This document shows, in pieces, positions 1 to 5,993 of a stretch of DNA of 6,909 nt. Below the pieces are notes generated by a model, which did not search any database, was not told the DNA's origin, and was given only the letters and a program-made list of their open reading frames with translations. The position numbers were made by a program, and so were the translations under genes. Position 1 is the stretch's first letter; each line of letters begins with the position of its first letter. The stretch spans positions 1 to 6,909 of the forward strand of contig JABCZE010000087.1 of the NCBI GenBank assembly GCA_013289785.1, given 5' to 3'. Source of the DNA: Vulcanimicrobiota bacterium (GTDB taxonomy: Bacteria > Vulcanimicrobiota > Vulcanimicrobiia > Vulcanimicrobiales > Vulcanimicrobiaceae).

Positions 1-256
1 CGCCGCCGCCGATCGCAAACAGGAGCAACGCGCCGGCGACGACGTACAGAGGCGTTCGAACCGACGGGCGTTTTGCGCTTCGGTACGCAGTTAAGTACAG
101 CGACAGCGCGGTGACGACGAGTAGCGCAAAAAGTGCCCAAAATCTTGTCAGGAAGACCGCTTTGCTGTGCGGACAGTATCGCGACGAGAACTCCTGCGCA
201 ACGGCCACCTGCAAGTGATCGATCGCCAGGAGGACGACGTTGTATCCGGATGTCAT
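1..256 (-). CDS. Unrecognised membrane protein, partial (runs off left edge)
   Basis: The reading frame opens at an ATG (254-256) and stays open to the window edge, giving 85 residues with no stop. The start reads MTSGYNVVLLAIDHLQVAVA. After a soluble N-terminal stretch of about 34 residues come two hydrophobic segments at roughly 35-57 and 71-85. The basic stretch YRSAKR between them suggests that loop is cytoplasmic, which puts the N-terminus outside. I do not recognise the family. Only 3 bases separate this start from the stop of the preceding gene (260-748), so the two are almost certainly co-transcribed. No good Shine-Dalgarno is visible, which fits translational coupling. The R26-Y27-C28 motif and the W40-A41-L42 exactly 12 residues after the Cys recur in the preceding gene, suggesting paralogy. 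The function is unknown and the C-terminal part lies outside the window. Confidence 0.72.
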   Translation of the reverse strand, partial: MTSGYNVVLLAIDHLQVAVAQEFSSRYCPHSKAVFLTRFWALFALLVVTALSLYLTAYRSAKRPSVRTPLYVVAGALLLFAIGGG

Positions 257-259
257 GGG

Positions 260-748
260 CTAAAACAGACGGCTCGACGAGCACCAAGCGAAAACGAAGA
301 ACGCGCCGAATCCGACTGCGGCTGCGACGAGGAGCAAGAGCACCGCCCCGGCGTAGAGGAAAGCACGGACTGCCGCGGGCTTCCCGTGCCGCCGGCCCCA
401 GGCGATCAACCCTGCTGCGGCGCTGCACGACAGAGCGATAACCGTCCAAGCCATGGCACGCGAAAACGCGCCGTTGCTCAGGCACGTGAACGTCGTAAGA
501 GTTGCAGCAGAAACATCGGGTGCCCCGAGTCCCATCGTGTACGGCGCCGAAGCGTAGCACCCGTAAAAGATCGCCAGCCCAAGCGCGCCGGTGCACACCG
601 CGAAAAACAGAAGAACGGCTGCCTCGAAACGCCTTCCGCGGCGGCGTACCATTAATGCCGCGCCGGCGAGCGTTAGCAGGAGGGCCCAGAGCCACATGAA
701 GGCGTGGGCGTCTTGCCGCACGCAGTAGCGCGCTCCCAGAGCCCACAT
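260..748 (-). CDS. Unrecognised four-TM membrane protein
   Basis: This is a 162-residue protein of unknown function. Hydrophobic segments lie at about 18-34, 42-65, 97-117 and 128-154. The basic clusters RRRGRR (35-40) and RRHGK (119-123) predict cytoplasmic loops, so both termini and the 66-96 loop would be extracytoplasmic. Cys9, Cys64, Cys89 and Cys156 would then lie on or near the outer face, where disulphides are conceivable. The frame is open further upstream, but that extension overlaps the VOC gene and encodes Arg-rich shadow sequence. I chose the ATG at 746-748 because it overlaps the VOC stop as TGATG, a classic coupling arrangement, and because it keeps the R-Y-C motif (residues 7-9) shared with the next gene. 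An ATG at 695-697 (MWLWALLL) is the alternative start, but it has no ribosome binding site. I recognise no family. Confidence 0.75.
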   Translation of the reverse strand: MWALGARYCVRQDAHAFMWLWALLLTLAGAALMVRRRGRRFEAAVLLFFAVCTGALGLAIFYGCYASAPYTMGLGAPDVSAATLTTFTCLSNGAFSRAMAWTVIALSCSAAAGLIAWGRRHGKPAAVRAFLYAGAVLLLLVAAAVGFGAFFVFAWCSSSRLF

Positions 749-1140
749 CACCCCGCTATTGGCGTCGATACGTACCACACGTTGCCGAACGGATCGATGA
801 ATCCGCCGTTGCGATGCCCGTAGGCCTGATCGGCTAACGGTCGTTCGACCGTCGCACCGGCATCCACGGCCGCCTTGAAAACGGCGTCGACGTCGGGCAC
901 GACGGCATAGAGCCCGATCGCGGCGTCGCTGTAGCGCTGCGGCGCGGGCGCATTCGTCGGACAGTCTGCGAGGCAGAGCACGTTTCCATGAAGATCGAGT
1001 TCGGCGTGGCCGATTTTGCCATTCTCCATTTCGTGGCATTCGCGAACGGCCGCGCCTAAAGCGCGAACGTACCAATCGATTGCTGCCCGTGCATCGTCGA
1101 CGTGCAGATAGGGGCTGAATGTCCAGCGGTTCTCAGGCAT
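748..1140 (-). CDS. VOC-superfamily (PhnB/glyoxalase-like) protein
   Basis: The 130-residue product has the length and two-module layout of a single VOC-fold chain. The first beta-alpha module (about 7-60) has PYLHVDDARAAIDWY followed by G44-H45-A46-E47-L48, as in PhnB-like proteins. The second (about 73-127) has the typical AGATVERPL and a closing GGFIDPFGNVWYVST segment. Family members bind or isomerise small molecules such as glyoxalase substrates or antibiotics, or have unknown roles. The last position, usually a metal-binding Glu in glyoxalase I and ring-cleaving members, is in a W-Y-V-S context here, as in PhnB-like proteins, so metal catalysis cannot be assumed. The start is well supported by a strong Shine-Dalgarno. 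It sits 18 bases after the permease stop, and its own stop overlaps the next start. The specific substrate is unknown; a role in clearing a product of the upstream dioxygenase is only a guess. Confidence 0.9.
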   Translation of the reverse strand: MPENRWTFSPYLHVDDARAAIDWYVRALGAAVRECHEMENGKIGHAELDLHGNVLCLADCPTNAPAPQRYSDAAIGLYAVVPDVDAVFKAAVDAGATVERPLADQAYGHRNGGFIDPFGNVWYVSTPIAG

Positions 1141-1143
1141 ACT

Positions 1144-1155
1144 CTTCCTCCTCCC
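1144..1155 (-). promoter_or_regulatory. Strong ribosome binding site of the VOC gene
   Basis: On the minus strand this reads GGGAGGAGGAAG, with the AGGAGG core six bases before the ATG at 1138-1140. It fills the 18-base spacer after the permease stop. It is the best Shine-Dalgarno in the left block, so the VOC gene may be translated independently of, and more strongly than, the permease. Confidence 0.8.
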
Positions 1156-1158
1156 GAT

Positions 1159-2496
1159 TTACGAACTGATCCGAGCGGACATTCTCCACCAGAGAAAATA
1201 AACCGGTACGGCGCTGAGCAGAATCGCGATGCCGACGATGGCGTCGCGCGGATAAGCGACGTACGTCGCGAGGGCGACGCCCCAGGAGACCAGCAGATAG
1301 AGCCCGGTCGAGAACGGATGCCCCGGCACGCGGAAGCGCACGGCTCGATCGACGCCGGCGCGCCGGTCGCGCGCGCGGATGACGAAAAGCGCGAGGGCCA
1401 GCAACCCGTTGAAAACGTAGAACGTCGAGACGACGTAGTTGAGGATGTGTTCGTAGCTTCCCGACAGCGCCAGGACCATCGCGAAGAATGCTTGCAGCGC
1501 GATCGCAACGACGGGCACGCGGGTCCGTGGATCGATCCACGCGACCGCGCGGAAGAATAGCCCATCTTCGGCCATCGCGTGATAGAGCCGCGGTATCGTG
1601 AGCATTCGATTGCTGATGAATCCGAGCGTTGAAACGGCAATCGCAAACGACGCGACCTGCGCTCCTGCTGAGCCGGCCGCAGCGCGCAACACCTCTGCGG
1701 CGGGAACGGGTGTGTTTGCCAAGCCGCCGACGCCGAGCACGCGAAGGCAGGCGGCATTGACCAGAAGATAGAGCACGGCGGCACCGGATATTCCCAACCA
1801 GAGGCCGAGCGGCAAGGTGAAAGTGACATTTTTTGCCTCGCCCGCCATGAAGTTGGCAACCATCGCGCCGTTATAGGCAAACAGCACCGGAATCATTGCG
1901 ACGCTAAACGCGGCGAGGATACTCACCGTGCCGAGCGTGGGACTCGAGAGCGCGGCGACCGGGTGACCCTGGAACGGATGCGCGGCGATCCCAGCAACGA
2001 TCAAGGCGACGAGCGCGGCAATCTTCAACATCGTCAGCGCGCTTTGCACGTTGCTGCCGAAGCGAACGCCAAAACAGTTTACGAGCGCCAGCACGGCAAG
2101 CGTGACGACCGCGAGGATGCCGGGCGAAATTCGAAGATCGGTCAACGAGATGAAGTAACCGGCGAAGAGCACCGCCGCCGCCGCGATGCCGCCGGTAAAT
2201 GAAGCCAGCAGCGACGACCAGCCGTACGCGAAGGCGACGATCGGATGGAACGCATCGCGCAGATAAGCGTAGACACCGCATCCCGCCGGGCGGCGCGCCG
2301 CCAGCTCGCCGAGGACGAACGCGCCAAAAAGCGCGACGATGCCGCCACACGCCCACGCGACGAGAATCAGTCCCGGTATCGGTATTCGCTGCGCTACGAC
2401 CGACGGCGTGCGGAAAATTCCCGAACCGATGACGCTGCCGATCACGATCAGCACGACGTCGGCGACGCCGAGACGCCGCGCGAGCGCCGGCGTCAC
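1159..2496 (-). CDS. APC-superfamily amino acid permease (LAT/APA-like)
   Basis: This 445-residue inner-membrane carrier has about twelve hydrophobic segments, starting near residues 12, 42, 83, 125, 150, 190, 228, 275, 325, 352, 395 and 418. Segment 1 carries the APC substrate-binding signature G-S-V-I-G-S-G-I-F (20-28). Segment 6 has the F-A-Y-N-G motif (206-210), followed by G-E-A-K-N (219-223), a variant of the family's E-x-K-N-P. The R-x-L-x-x-x-A-x-D-G loop (297-312) and R-V-P-G-H-P (389-394) before segment 11 are also typical. LAT/APA members exchange or import neutral or basic amino acids or polyamines; the substrate cannot be read from sequence alone. The start is a GTG at 2494-2496 that overlaps the dioxygenase stop as GTGA, with no obvious Shine-Dalgarno, so translation is probably coupled. 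Its pairing with the dioxygenase suggests it may carry that enzyme's substrate. Confidence 0.93.
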   Translation of the reverse strand: MTPALARRLGVADVVLIVIGSVIGSGIFRTPSVVAQRIPIPGLILVAWACGGIVALFGAFVLGELAARRPAGCGVYAYLRDAFHPIVAFAYGWSSLLASFTGGIAAAAVLFAGYFISLTDLRISPGILAVVTLAVLALVNCFGVRFGSNVQSALTMLKIAALVALIVAGIAAHPFQGHPVAALSSPTLGTVSILAAFSVAMIPVLFAYNGAMVANFMAGEAKNVTFTLPLGLWLGISGAAVLYLLVNAACLRVLGVGGLANTPVPAAEVLRAAAGSAGAQVASFAIAVSTLGFISNRMLTIPRLYHAMAEDGLFFRAVAWIDPRTRVPVVAIALQAFFAMVLALSGSYEHILNYVVSTFYVFNGLLALALFVIRARDRRAGVDRAVRFRVPGHPFSTGLYLLVSWGVALATYVAYPRDAIVGIAILLSAVPVYFLWWRMSARISS

Positions 2497-3338
2497 ACGG
2501 GGCGTTCGCCGAGAATGGTGACGCGCCGGACGCGCCGGCGATTGGGAAAATAGTCGGCCAGCGCGCAGTGCTGCGTCCAGCGGTTGTCCCAGAAGGCTAC
2601 GGTGCCCGCTCGCCAGCGCCAGCGAACCTGAAACTCGGGCCGCGCCATATGCTCGAAGAGCAGGCGCAGCAACGCGTCGCTCTCGCTTGGCGAGAGGCCT
2701 TCGACGTGCGAGGTAAAGTCTTGGTTGACGAACAGCGCTTTGCGGCCCGTTACGGGGTTCGTGCGCGCGACGGGATGCGACACGGGCGGATGCTCGGCGT
2801 ACATCCGGTCGCGCCGGTCCTCGATCCCGAGGGCTTTGAATCGCTCGGGCGTGAAGTTCTTGGCAAACGAGTGCACCGCGCGCAGTTGCGAAACGAAATG
2901 TCTCATGGGCTCGGAGAGCGTTTCATAGGCAAGATACATATTGGCCCAGAGCGTATCGCCGCCGATCTCGGGAATCTCTTCGGCGTAGAGAACCGCCGCC
3001 TGCGGGGGCCGCTCCAGGTAGGTGACGTCGTTGTGCCAGCGATCGCTGTTGGCGCGGTGCGTCGCGTCGTGCTCGAGCACCATCACCTCGGTAGCCGTGT
3101 CGTGGCCCGGATAGAACGGGTGAACGTAGAGCGGCCCGAAACGCGCCGCGAAATCGCGTTGTTGAATCGGCGTCAGCGATTGTCCCCCGAAGAAGAGAAC
3201 GAGACGATCGTCGAGCGCGCTACGAATCTGCGTCACCGCATCATCGGTTAGTGGCGCGCTGAGATCGATGCCTTCCACGGCTGCGCCGATCGCCGGCGTC
3301 AGCGCCTTCGTGCTTAGGAGTCCGGTACTGGGCGGCAT
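2493..3338 (-). CDS. TauD/TfdA-family Fe(II)/2-oxoglutarate dioxygenase
   Basis: This 281-residue cytosolic oxygenase is close to E. coli TauD in length and sequence. The iron triad is H102-x-D104 (in WHNDVTY) and H257 (in WDNRWTQHCALADY). R272, 15 residues after H257, is the expected 2-oxoglutarate anchor. Family members hydroxylate the carbon next to a sulfonate, sulfate ester or ether oxygen; TauD releases sulfite from taurine. By ungapped comparison with E. coli TauD recalled from memory, the sulfonate-side residues H70, Y73 and F159 are kept (H73, Y76, F162). N95 and S158 appear to be replaced by S98 and N161. Taurine or a related alkyl sulfonate is therefore plausible but not certain, and I give no gene symbol. 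The ATG at 3336-3338 has GGAG four bases upstream. No tauABC transporter genes accompany it; an amino acid permease overlaps its end instead. Confidence 0.93.
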   Translation of the reverse strand: MPPSTGLLSTKALTPAIGAAVEGIDLSAPLTDDAVTQIRSALDDRLVLFFGGQSLTPIQQRDFAARFGPLYVHPFYPGHDTATEVMVLEHDATHRANSDRWHNDVTYLERPPQAAVLYAEEIPEIGGDTLWANMYLAYETLSEPMRHFVSQLRAVHSFAKNFTPERFKALGIEDRRDRMYAEHPPVSHPVARTNPVTGRKALFVNQDFTSHVEGLSPSESDALLRLLFEHMARPEFQVRWRWRAGTVAFWDNRWTQHCALADYFPNRRRVRRVTILGERPV

Positions 3339-3381
3339 GAGACTCCGGCGCCTTATCGAAACGATGCGCGATTTCCCGCTG

Positions 3382-3409
3382 CCTTCGTCCTTCGTCCTTC
3401 GTCCTTCGA
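3382..3409. repeat. Tandem 7-bp repeat, four units
   Basis: Units at 3382-3388, 3389-3395 and 3396-3402 are identical CCTTCGT. The fourth, 3403-3409, is CCTTCGA and leads straight into the first longer direct repeat. Read in the direction of the genes it is ACGAAGG-type DNA located 44-71 bases upstream of the dioxygenase ATG. Short tandem arrays like this can gain or lose units by slippage. Confidence 0.9.
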
Positions 3410-3410
3410 C

Positions 3411-3453
3411 TGCGCTCAGGATGACACCGGTGGTGCGCTTACGATGACACGGT
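3411..3453. repeat. Imperfect direct repeat, two copies with 23-bp period
   Basis: Copy A (3411-3431) and copy B (3434-3453) both begin TGCGCT, share GATGACAC in the middle and end GGT. They differ by two substitutions and one deleted C. Copy A with the preceding bases forms CCTTCGACTGCGCTCAGGAT, a motif I recall seeing scattered between genes in many bacterial genomes. Copy B ends three bases before the peptidase stop codon. The arrangement looks like a degenerate dispersed repeat that duplicated locally. The only self-pairing seen is a weak TCCT/AGGA stem with a bulge. Confidence 0.82.
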
Positions 3454-3456
3454 CTG

Positions 3457-5514
3457 CTAGACGTACTTGTTGAGCCAGTCGATAATTAGGCGCAGGCGTT
3501 CGATGCGGTGGATTGGGGAGCCGGTGCGTGAGAGGTCGTGATTTTCGTTGGGGATCGCCACATACTCGACGGTTCGTCCCAAGATTTTGAGCGAGGTGAA
3601 CTCTTGCAGCGTTTGGTCGATCGGCGCGCGCGTATCGTTCTCGGCGTGAAGAATCATCAGCGGCGTGTGGATGTTCGCAACGTAGGTCAGCGGCGAAAAC
3701 TTTGCGTAGTCGGTGCTGGCCGGATCCCAGGGAGGGCCCCACGTGTAATAACCGCCGCCGAGGCCATTCTTGCCGGCGAAATCGGCCGCGAGATTTTCGC
3801 TCTGCAAGTTGCTGACGGCGCGTTCGGCAACGGCAGCCTTATAACGATCGGTATGCGCGATCACCCAAAGCGTGGCATAGCCCCCATACGAACCGCCGAG
3901 CACCGCCAAGCGCGAGGCGTCGACGTCGGGTCGCTGCACGACCGCATCCATTACCGCCTGCACGTCGCGGAACATCGCGTCGCCGTAATCGTTTTCGAGC
4001 GCCTCTTCAAAAGCGTAGCCGTGACCGGTGCTGCCGGCGGGATCGGAGAAGACCACGTTGTAGCCCAGCGACGTGTAGAGCTGAAACTCGTGGAAAAACG
4101 TCTCGCCGAACTGCGTCTCCGGGCCGCCGTGAATGTCGAGCAGCGTCGGATGTTTTGTCCCCGGCGTTCCTCCGATCGCCGGCATGAACCACGCCTGCAC
4201 CGGAAAACCCGCTGAATCTTTGACGGTAAACTCGACCGGCTGCGAGAGCGTGACCGAAGCGAGGTAGGCGTCGTTGACGTGCGTGAGCCGGCGAGGCGTT
4301 CCGCCGTCGATGCTGGTCACGTAAACGTCGGCCGGATGCATAAAGTCGCTGTAAAGGTAGGCGATTTGGCGGCCGTCGCGCGTAACCGAGCACGACCACG
4401 CTTCACCGTGCGGCGGCGTGACGTCGCGCAACGAGCCGGTAGTTAGGTCGAGCGTGCGCAGGTTGGCGTAGCCGGGCCCGTCGATGTTGAGCAGGGCCAG
4501 ATTCCCCGCCGGCAGCGGCGCGCCGCACAAACCGCCACCTTCTTTCATGTCGGCCAAGAGCGAATCGCCCCACGAAACCGTGTCGCGCGCGACGAGGACC
4601 CGCGGGTCGGATCCGTCGCTGTTCGCCGCGACCAGCGCGGGCAGTTGGGCAGCATCCTTGACGTCGCCGCTCAAATAGTACACGTGCCGGCCGCCGGCGT
4701 CGAAGAAGAAACCGTTATTCGCCGGCAGCGTCGAGGTGAGTTTTTGCATCGCGCCGCCGGCCGACGGAATTGTGTAGACGTCGTTCGGCCCGCTATCGAC
4801 CGGCTCGTAGCGCAACGAGTCCACGAGCATCGTTTTGTCGTCGGGCGACCAGGCGTCGAGGTTCTCGGAATACTTGCCGGAGGTTAGCTGCTTGGGATGC
4901 GAGCCGTCGGCGTCGATCGTCCAGATGTGCTGGTGGTCCTGGTAAGTATAGCCGGCACCGTTCGCTTGAAAGAAAAGCGCGTCGATGAGATGCACGTCGC
5001 TCTTCTTCTGCGAGCTGGTGGGCGTAAAGCCGGCTTTGCCGAAATCGACGTAGGCGTCGTGCGCCGGGTCGGTGTCGGTGACGGTGAGCGCGATGCGATC
5101 GCCGCCATGGGAGACGACCGGGCCGGAGATGCCGTTCTTTATATGGGTCAACCCAACGACGGCGCCGCCCGCGAGCGTATACCGATAGAGCTGCGGCTTT
5201 TGCTTGTCGACCGTCCGGACGAAGACGAAGCTCTTACCGTCGCGCATCCAATCGTAGTCGCCGTCGCCGACGTGTTTGGTCACGTTAGGGGACAGCGCGC
5301 CGGTCGCAACGTCGACGAGGTCAATCGTGCGATCGTACGTATTTTTCGGCCCGTTCATGCGCGAGGACTCGACGAGCACGTGCGTACCGTCGGGCGAGAT
5401 CAAGGCGTTGCTCAAGAACGTCATCTTGAAGAGGTCTTCGGGCGCCATGGGAGCCGCCGCGGCCGCGATTGGAACGAGGCCCAGGATGAAGGCGGTTAAA
5501 ACTGCAGTTCTCAT
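3457..5514 (-). CDS. Secreted S9-family serine peptidase
   Basis: This 685-residue enzyme resembles prolyl-oligopeptidase-family acylaminoacyl or dipeptidyl peptidases and has the usual length. Residues 1-21 form a Sec signal peptide with a hydrophobic core and AAA before the probable cleavage site ahead of PMAPED, so it should act in the periplasm or outside. Residues about 30-420 show repeated beta-propeller strands such as ISPDGTHVLVES, WSPDDKTMLVDS and VTRDGRQIAYLYS. The alpha/beta-hydrolase domain (about 425-685) has the oxyanion element H462-G-G-P, nucleophile S542 in GGSYGGY, D627 in HAENDTRAP and H659 in NENHDLSRTG, so the triad is intact. Family members cleave short peptides, often after Pro or at blocked N-termini; specificity cannot be set here. 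The ATG at 5512-5514 has AAGGA five bases upstream. It lies 35 bases after the GNAT stop. Confidence 0.95.
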   Translation of the reverse strand: MRTAVLTAFILGLVPIAAAAAPMAPEDLFKMTFLSNALISPDGTHVLVESSRMNGPKNTYDRTIDLVDVATGALSPNVTKHVGDGDYDWMRDGKSFVFVRTVDKQKPQLYRYTLAGGAVVGLTHIKNGISGPVVSHGGDRIALTVTDTDPAHDAYVDFGKAGFTPTSSQKKSDVHLIDALFFQANGAGYTYQDHQHIWTIDADGSHPKQLTSGKYSENLDAWSPDDKTMLVDSLRYEPVDSGPNDVYTIPSAGGAMQKLTSTLPANNGFFFDAGGRHVYYLSGDVKDAAQLPALVAANSDGSDPRVLVARDTVSWGDSLLADMKEGGGLCGAPLPAGNLALLNIDGPGYANLRTLDLTTGSLRDVTPPHGEAWSCSVTRDGRQIAYLYSDFMHPADVYVTSIDGGTPRRLTHVNDAYLASVTLSQPVEFTVKDSAGFPVQAWFMPAIGGTPGTKHPTLLDIHGGPETQFGETFFHEFQLYTSLGYNVVFSDPAGSTGHGYAFEEALENDYGDAMFRDVQAVMDAVVQRPDVDASRLAVLGGSYGGYATLWVIAHTDRYKAAVAERAVSNLQSENLAADFAGKNGLGGGYYTWGPPWDPASTDYAKFSPLTYVANIHTPLMILHAENDTRAPIDQTLQEFTSLKILGRTVEYVAIPNENHDLSRTGSPIHRIERLRLIIDWLNKYV

Positions 5515-5519
5515 AGAAT

Positions 5520-5524
5520 TCCTT
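5520..5524 (-). promoter_or_regulatory. Ribosome binding site of the S9 peptidase
   Basis: AAGGA on the minus strand lies five bases before the ATG at 5512-5514 and fixes that start at the head of a proper signal peptide. The perfect 8-bp palindrome GCTATAGC (5529-5536) and an overlapping TATAAG (5522-5527) are just upstream. They resemble -10 boxes but have no convincing -35 partner. Confidence 0.65.
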
Positions 5525-5549
5525 ATACGCTATAGCTTCGGCCGTGGTT

Positions 5550-5993
5550 TCACCGTGACAGCGGCTTGCGCAGCTGATATTGGGCCTTAACCTTTACATA
5601 ACCGTTGCGCTCGTAGAACGAGTGCGCGCGCTCCCGCAGGACGTTGGACTGCACCCGAATCCCGGCGCACCCGCGTTCGCGCGCCCGCGCTTCAACGGCT
5701 TCCAACAGAACGGCTCCGATGCCGCGGCTGCGAGCGGCCTCGTCGACGATCAAGCCCTCGAGGAATGCGCCGAAGCCTTCGACGAACGGCTCGTCGATCA
5801 AAAGGCCAGCCCAGCCGACGACGCGCTCGCCGTCGCCGTCGGTTGCGACGAAAACGTCGCGCCGCTCGCCCAGGCGCTGCAGGCGTTCGCGCACGGCGGG
5901 CGCGGGCACATCGTATCCCAGCTGCTTCATCAGGGCGGCGATCGATTCGGCGTCGTCGGGACGGGCTCGACGAACGCTAACGGTTGTGCGCAA
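5550..5993 (-). CDS. GNAT-family N-acetyltransferase
   Basis: This 147-residue product is a single complete GNAT domain that transfers an acetyl group from acetyl-CoA to an amine; the acceptor is unknown. Visible elements are an N-terminal VRRARPDDAESIAALM strand-helix, a core strand LEGLIVDEAARSRGIG with the acetyl-CoA pyrophosphate loop R88-x-x-G91-x-G93, and a C-terminal HSFYERNGY with the probable general-acid Tyr127. No ATG or GTG lies at a sensible place. The start taken is the TTG at 5991-5993, which overlaps the phosphoesterase end by 17 bases; no in-frame start was seen immediately upstream. The next in-frame ATG (residue 22) would remove the first strand of the fold. There is no clear Shine-Dalgarno, so expression probably depends on translation of the preceding gene. 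The neighbours do not indicate the substrate. Confidence 0.9.
   Translation of the reverse strand: MRTTVSVRRARPDDAESIAALMKQLGYDVPAPAVRERLQRLGERRDVFVATDGDGERVVGWAGLLIDEPFVEGFGAFLEGLIVDEAARSRGIGAVLLEAVEARARERGCAGIRVQSNVLRERAHSFYERNGYVKVKAQYQLRKPLSR

Larger units (their letters stand above)
3339..3456. other. Intergenic region between S9 peptidase and dioxygenase
   Basis: This 118-base stretch is the only sizeable non-coding gap in the window. Read toward the dioxygenase, it holds the two direct repeats and the heptamer array listed separately, then about 43 bases of ordinary leader with a GGAG ribosome binding site at 3343-3346. A GATAAG at 3352-3357 resembles a -10 box, but no matching -35 is visible, so I do not call a promoter. 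There is no GC stem followed by a T run that would make a convincing terminator. A promoter for the left block most likely lies here or in the end of the peptidase gene. Confidence 0.6.

Noticed and set aside
167..655. Plus-strand open frame opposite the four-TM gene
   Set aside because: It is highly charged, Arg-rich sequence without domain features. The opposite strand encodes coherent membrane segments and is co-directional with all neighbours.
749..1075. Upstream extension of the four-TM gene to a longer 271-residue product
   Set aside because: The added part overlaps the VOC gene in another frame and is Arg-rich shadow sequence. The TGATG junction gives a better start.
1056..1880. Second minus-strand frame of 274 codons within the permease gene
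   Set aside because: It is a shadow of the permease in another frame, rich in Ser, Arg and Pro, with no hydrophobic segments matching a real protein.
2568..3251. Plus-strand open frame of 227 codons
   Set aside because: It lies entirely antisense to the dioxygenase, whose conserved motifs are clear. Its product is Arg/Val/Glu-rich with no domain, as expected of antisense frames in GC-rich DNA.
3400..3430. Rho-independent terminator after the S9 peptidase
   Set aside because: Only a weak, bulged TCCT/AGGA stem can be formed, and no T run follows it on the minus strand.
3382..3453. CRISPR array or insertion sequence
   Set aside because: The repeats are 7 bp and 20/21 bp with no regular spacers, no transposase frame and no flanking target-site duplication.
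3538..4215. Plus-strand open frame of 225 codons
   Set aside because: It is antisense to the catalytic domain of the S9 peptidase and has no motif or ribosome binding site.
4897..5499. Plus-strand open frame of 200 codons
   Set aside because: It is antisense to the N-terminal propeller of the S9 peptidase and low in recognisable content. The frame is open because of codon bias in the real gene.
5522..5536. Promoter for the S9 peptidase from TATAAG/TATAGC hexamers
   Set aside because: No -35 element lies at a suitable distance, and TATAAG overlaps the ribosome binding site, so this could be chance AT content in a 35-base gap.
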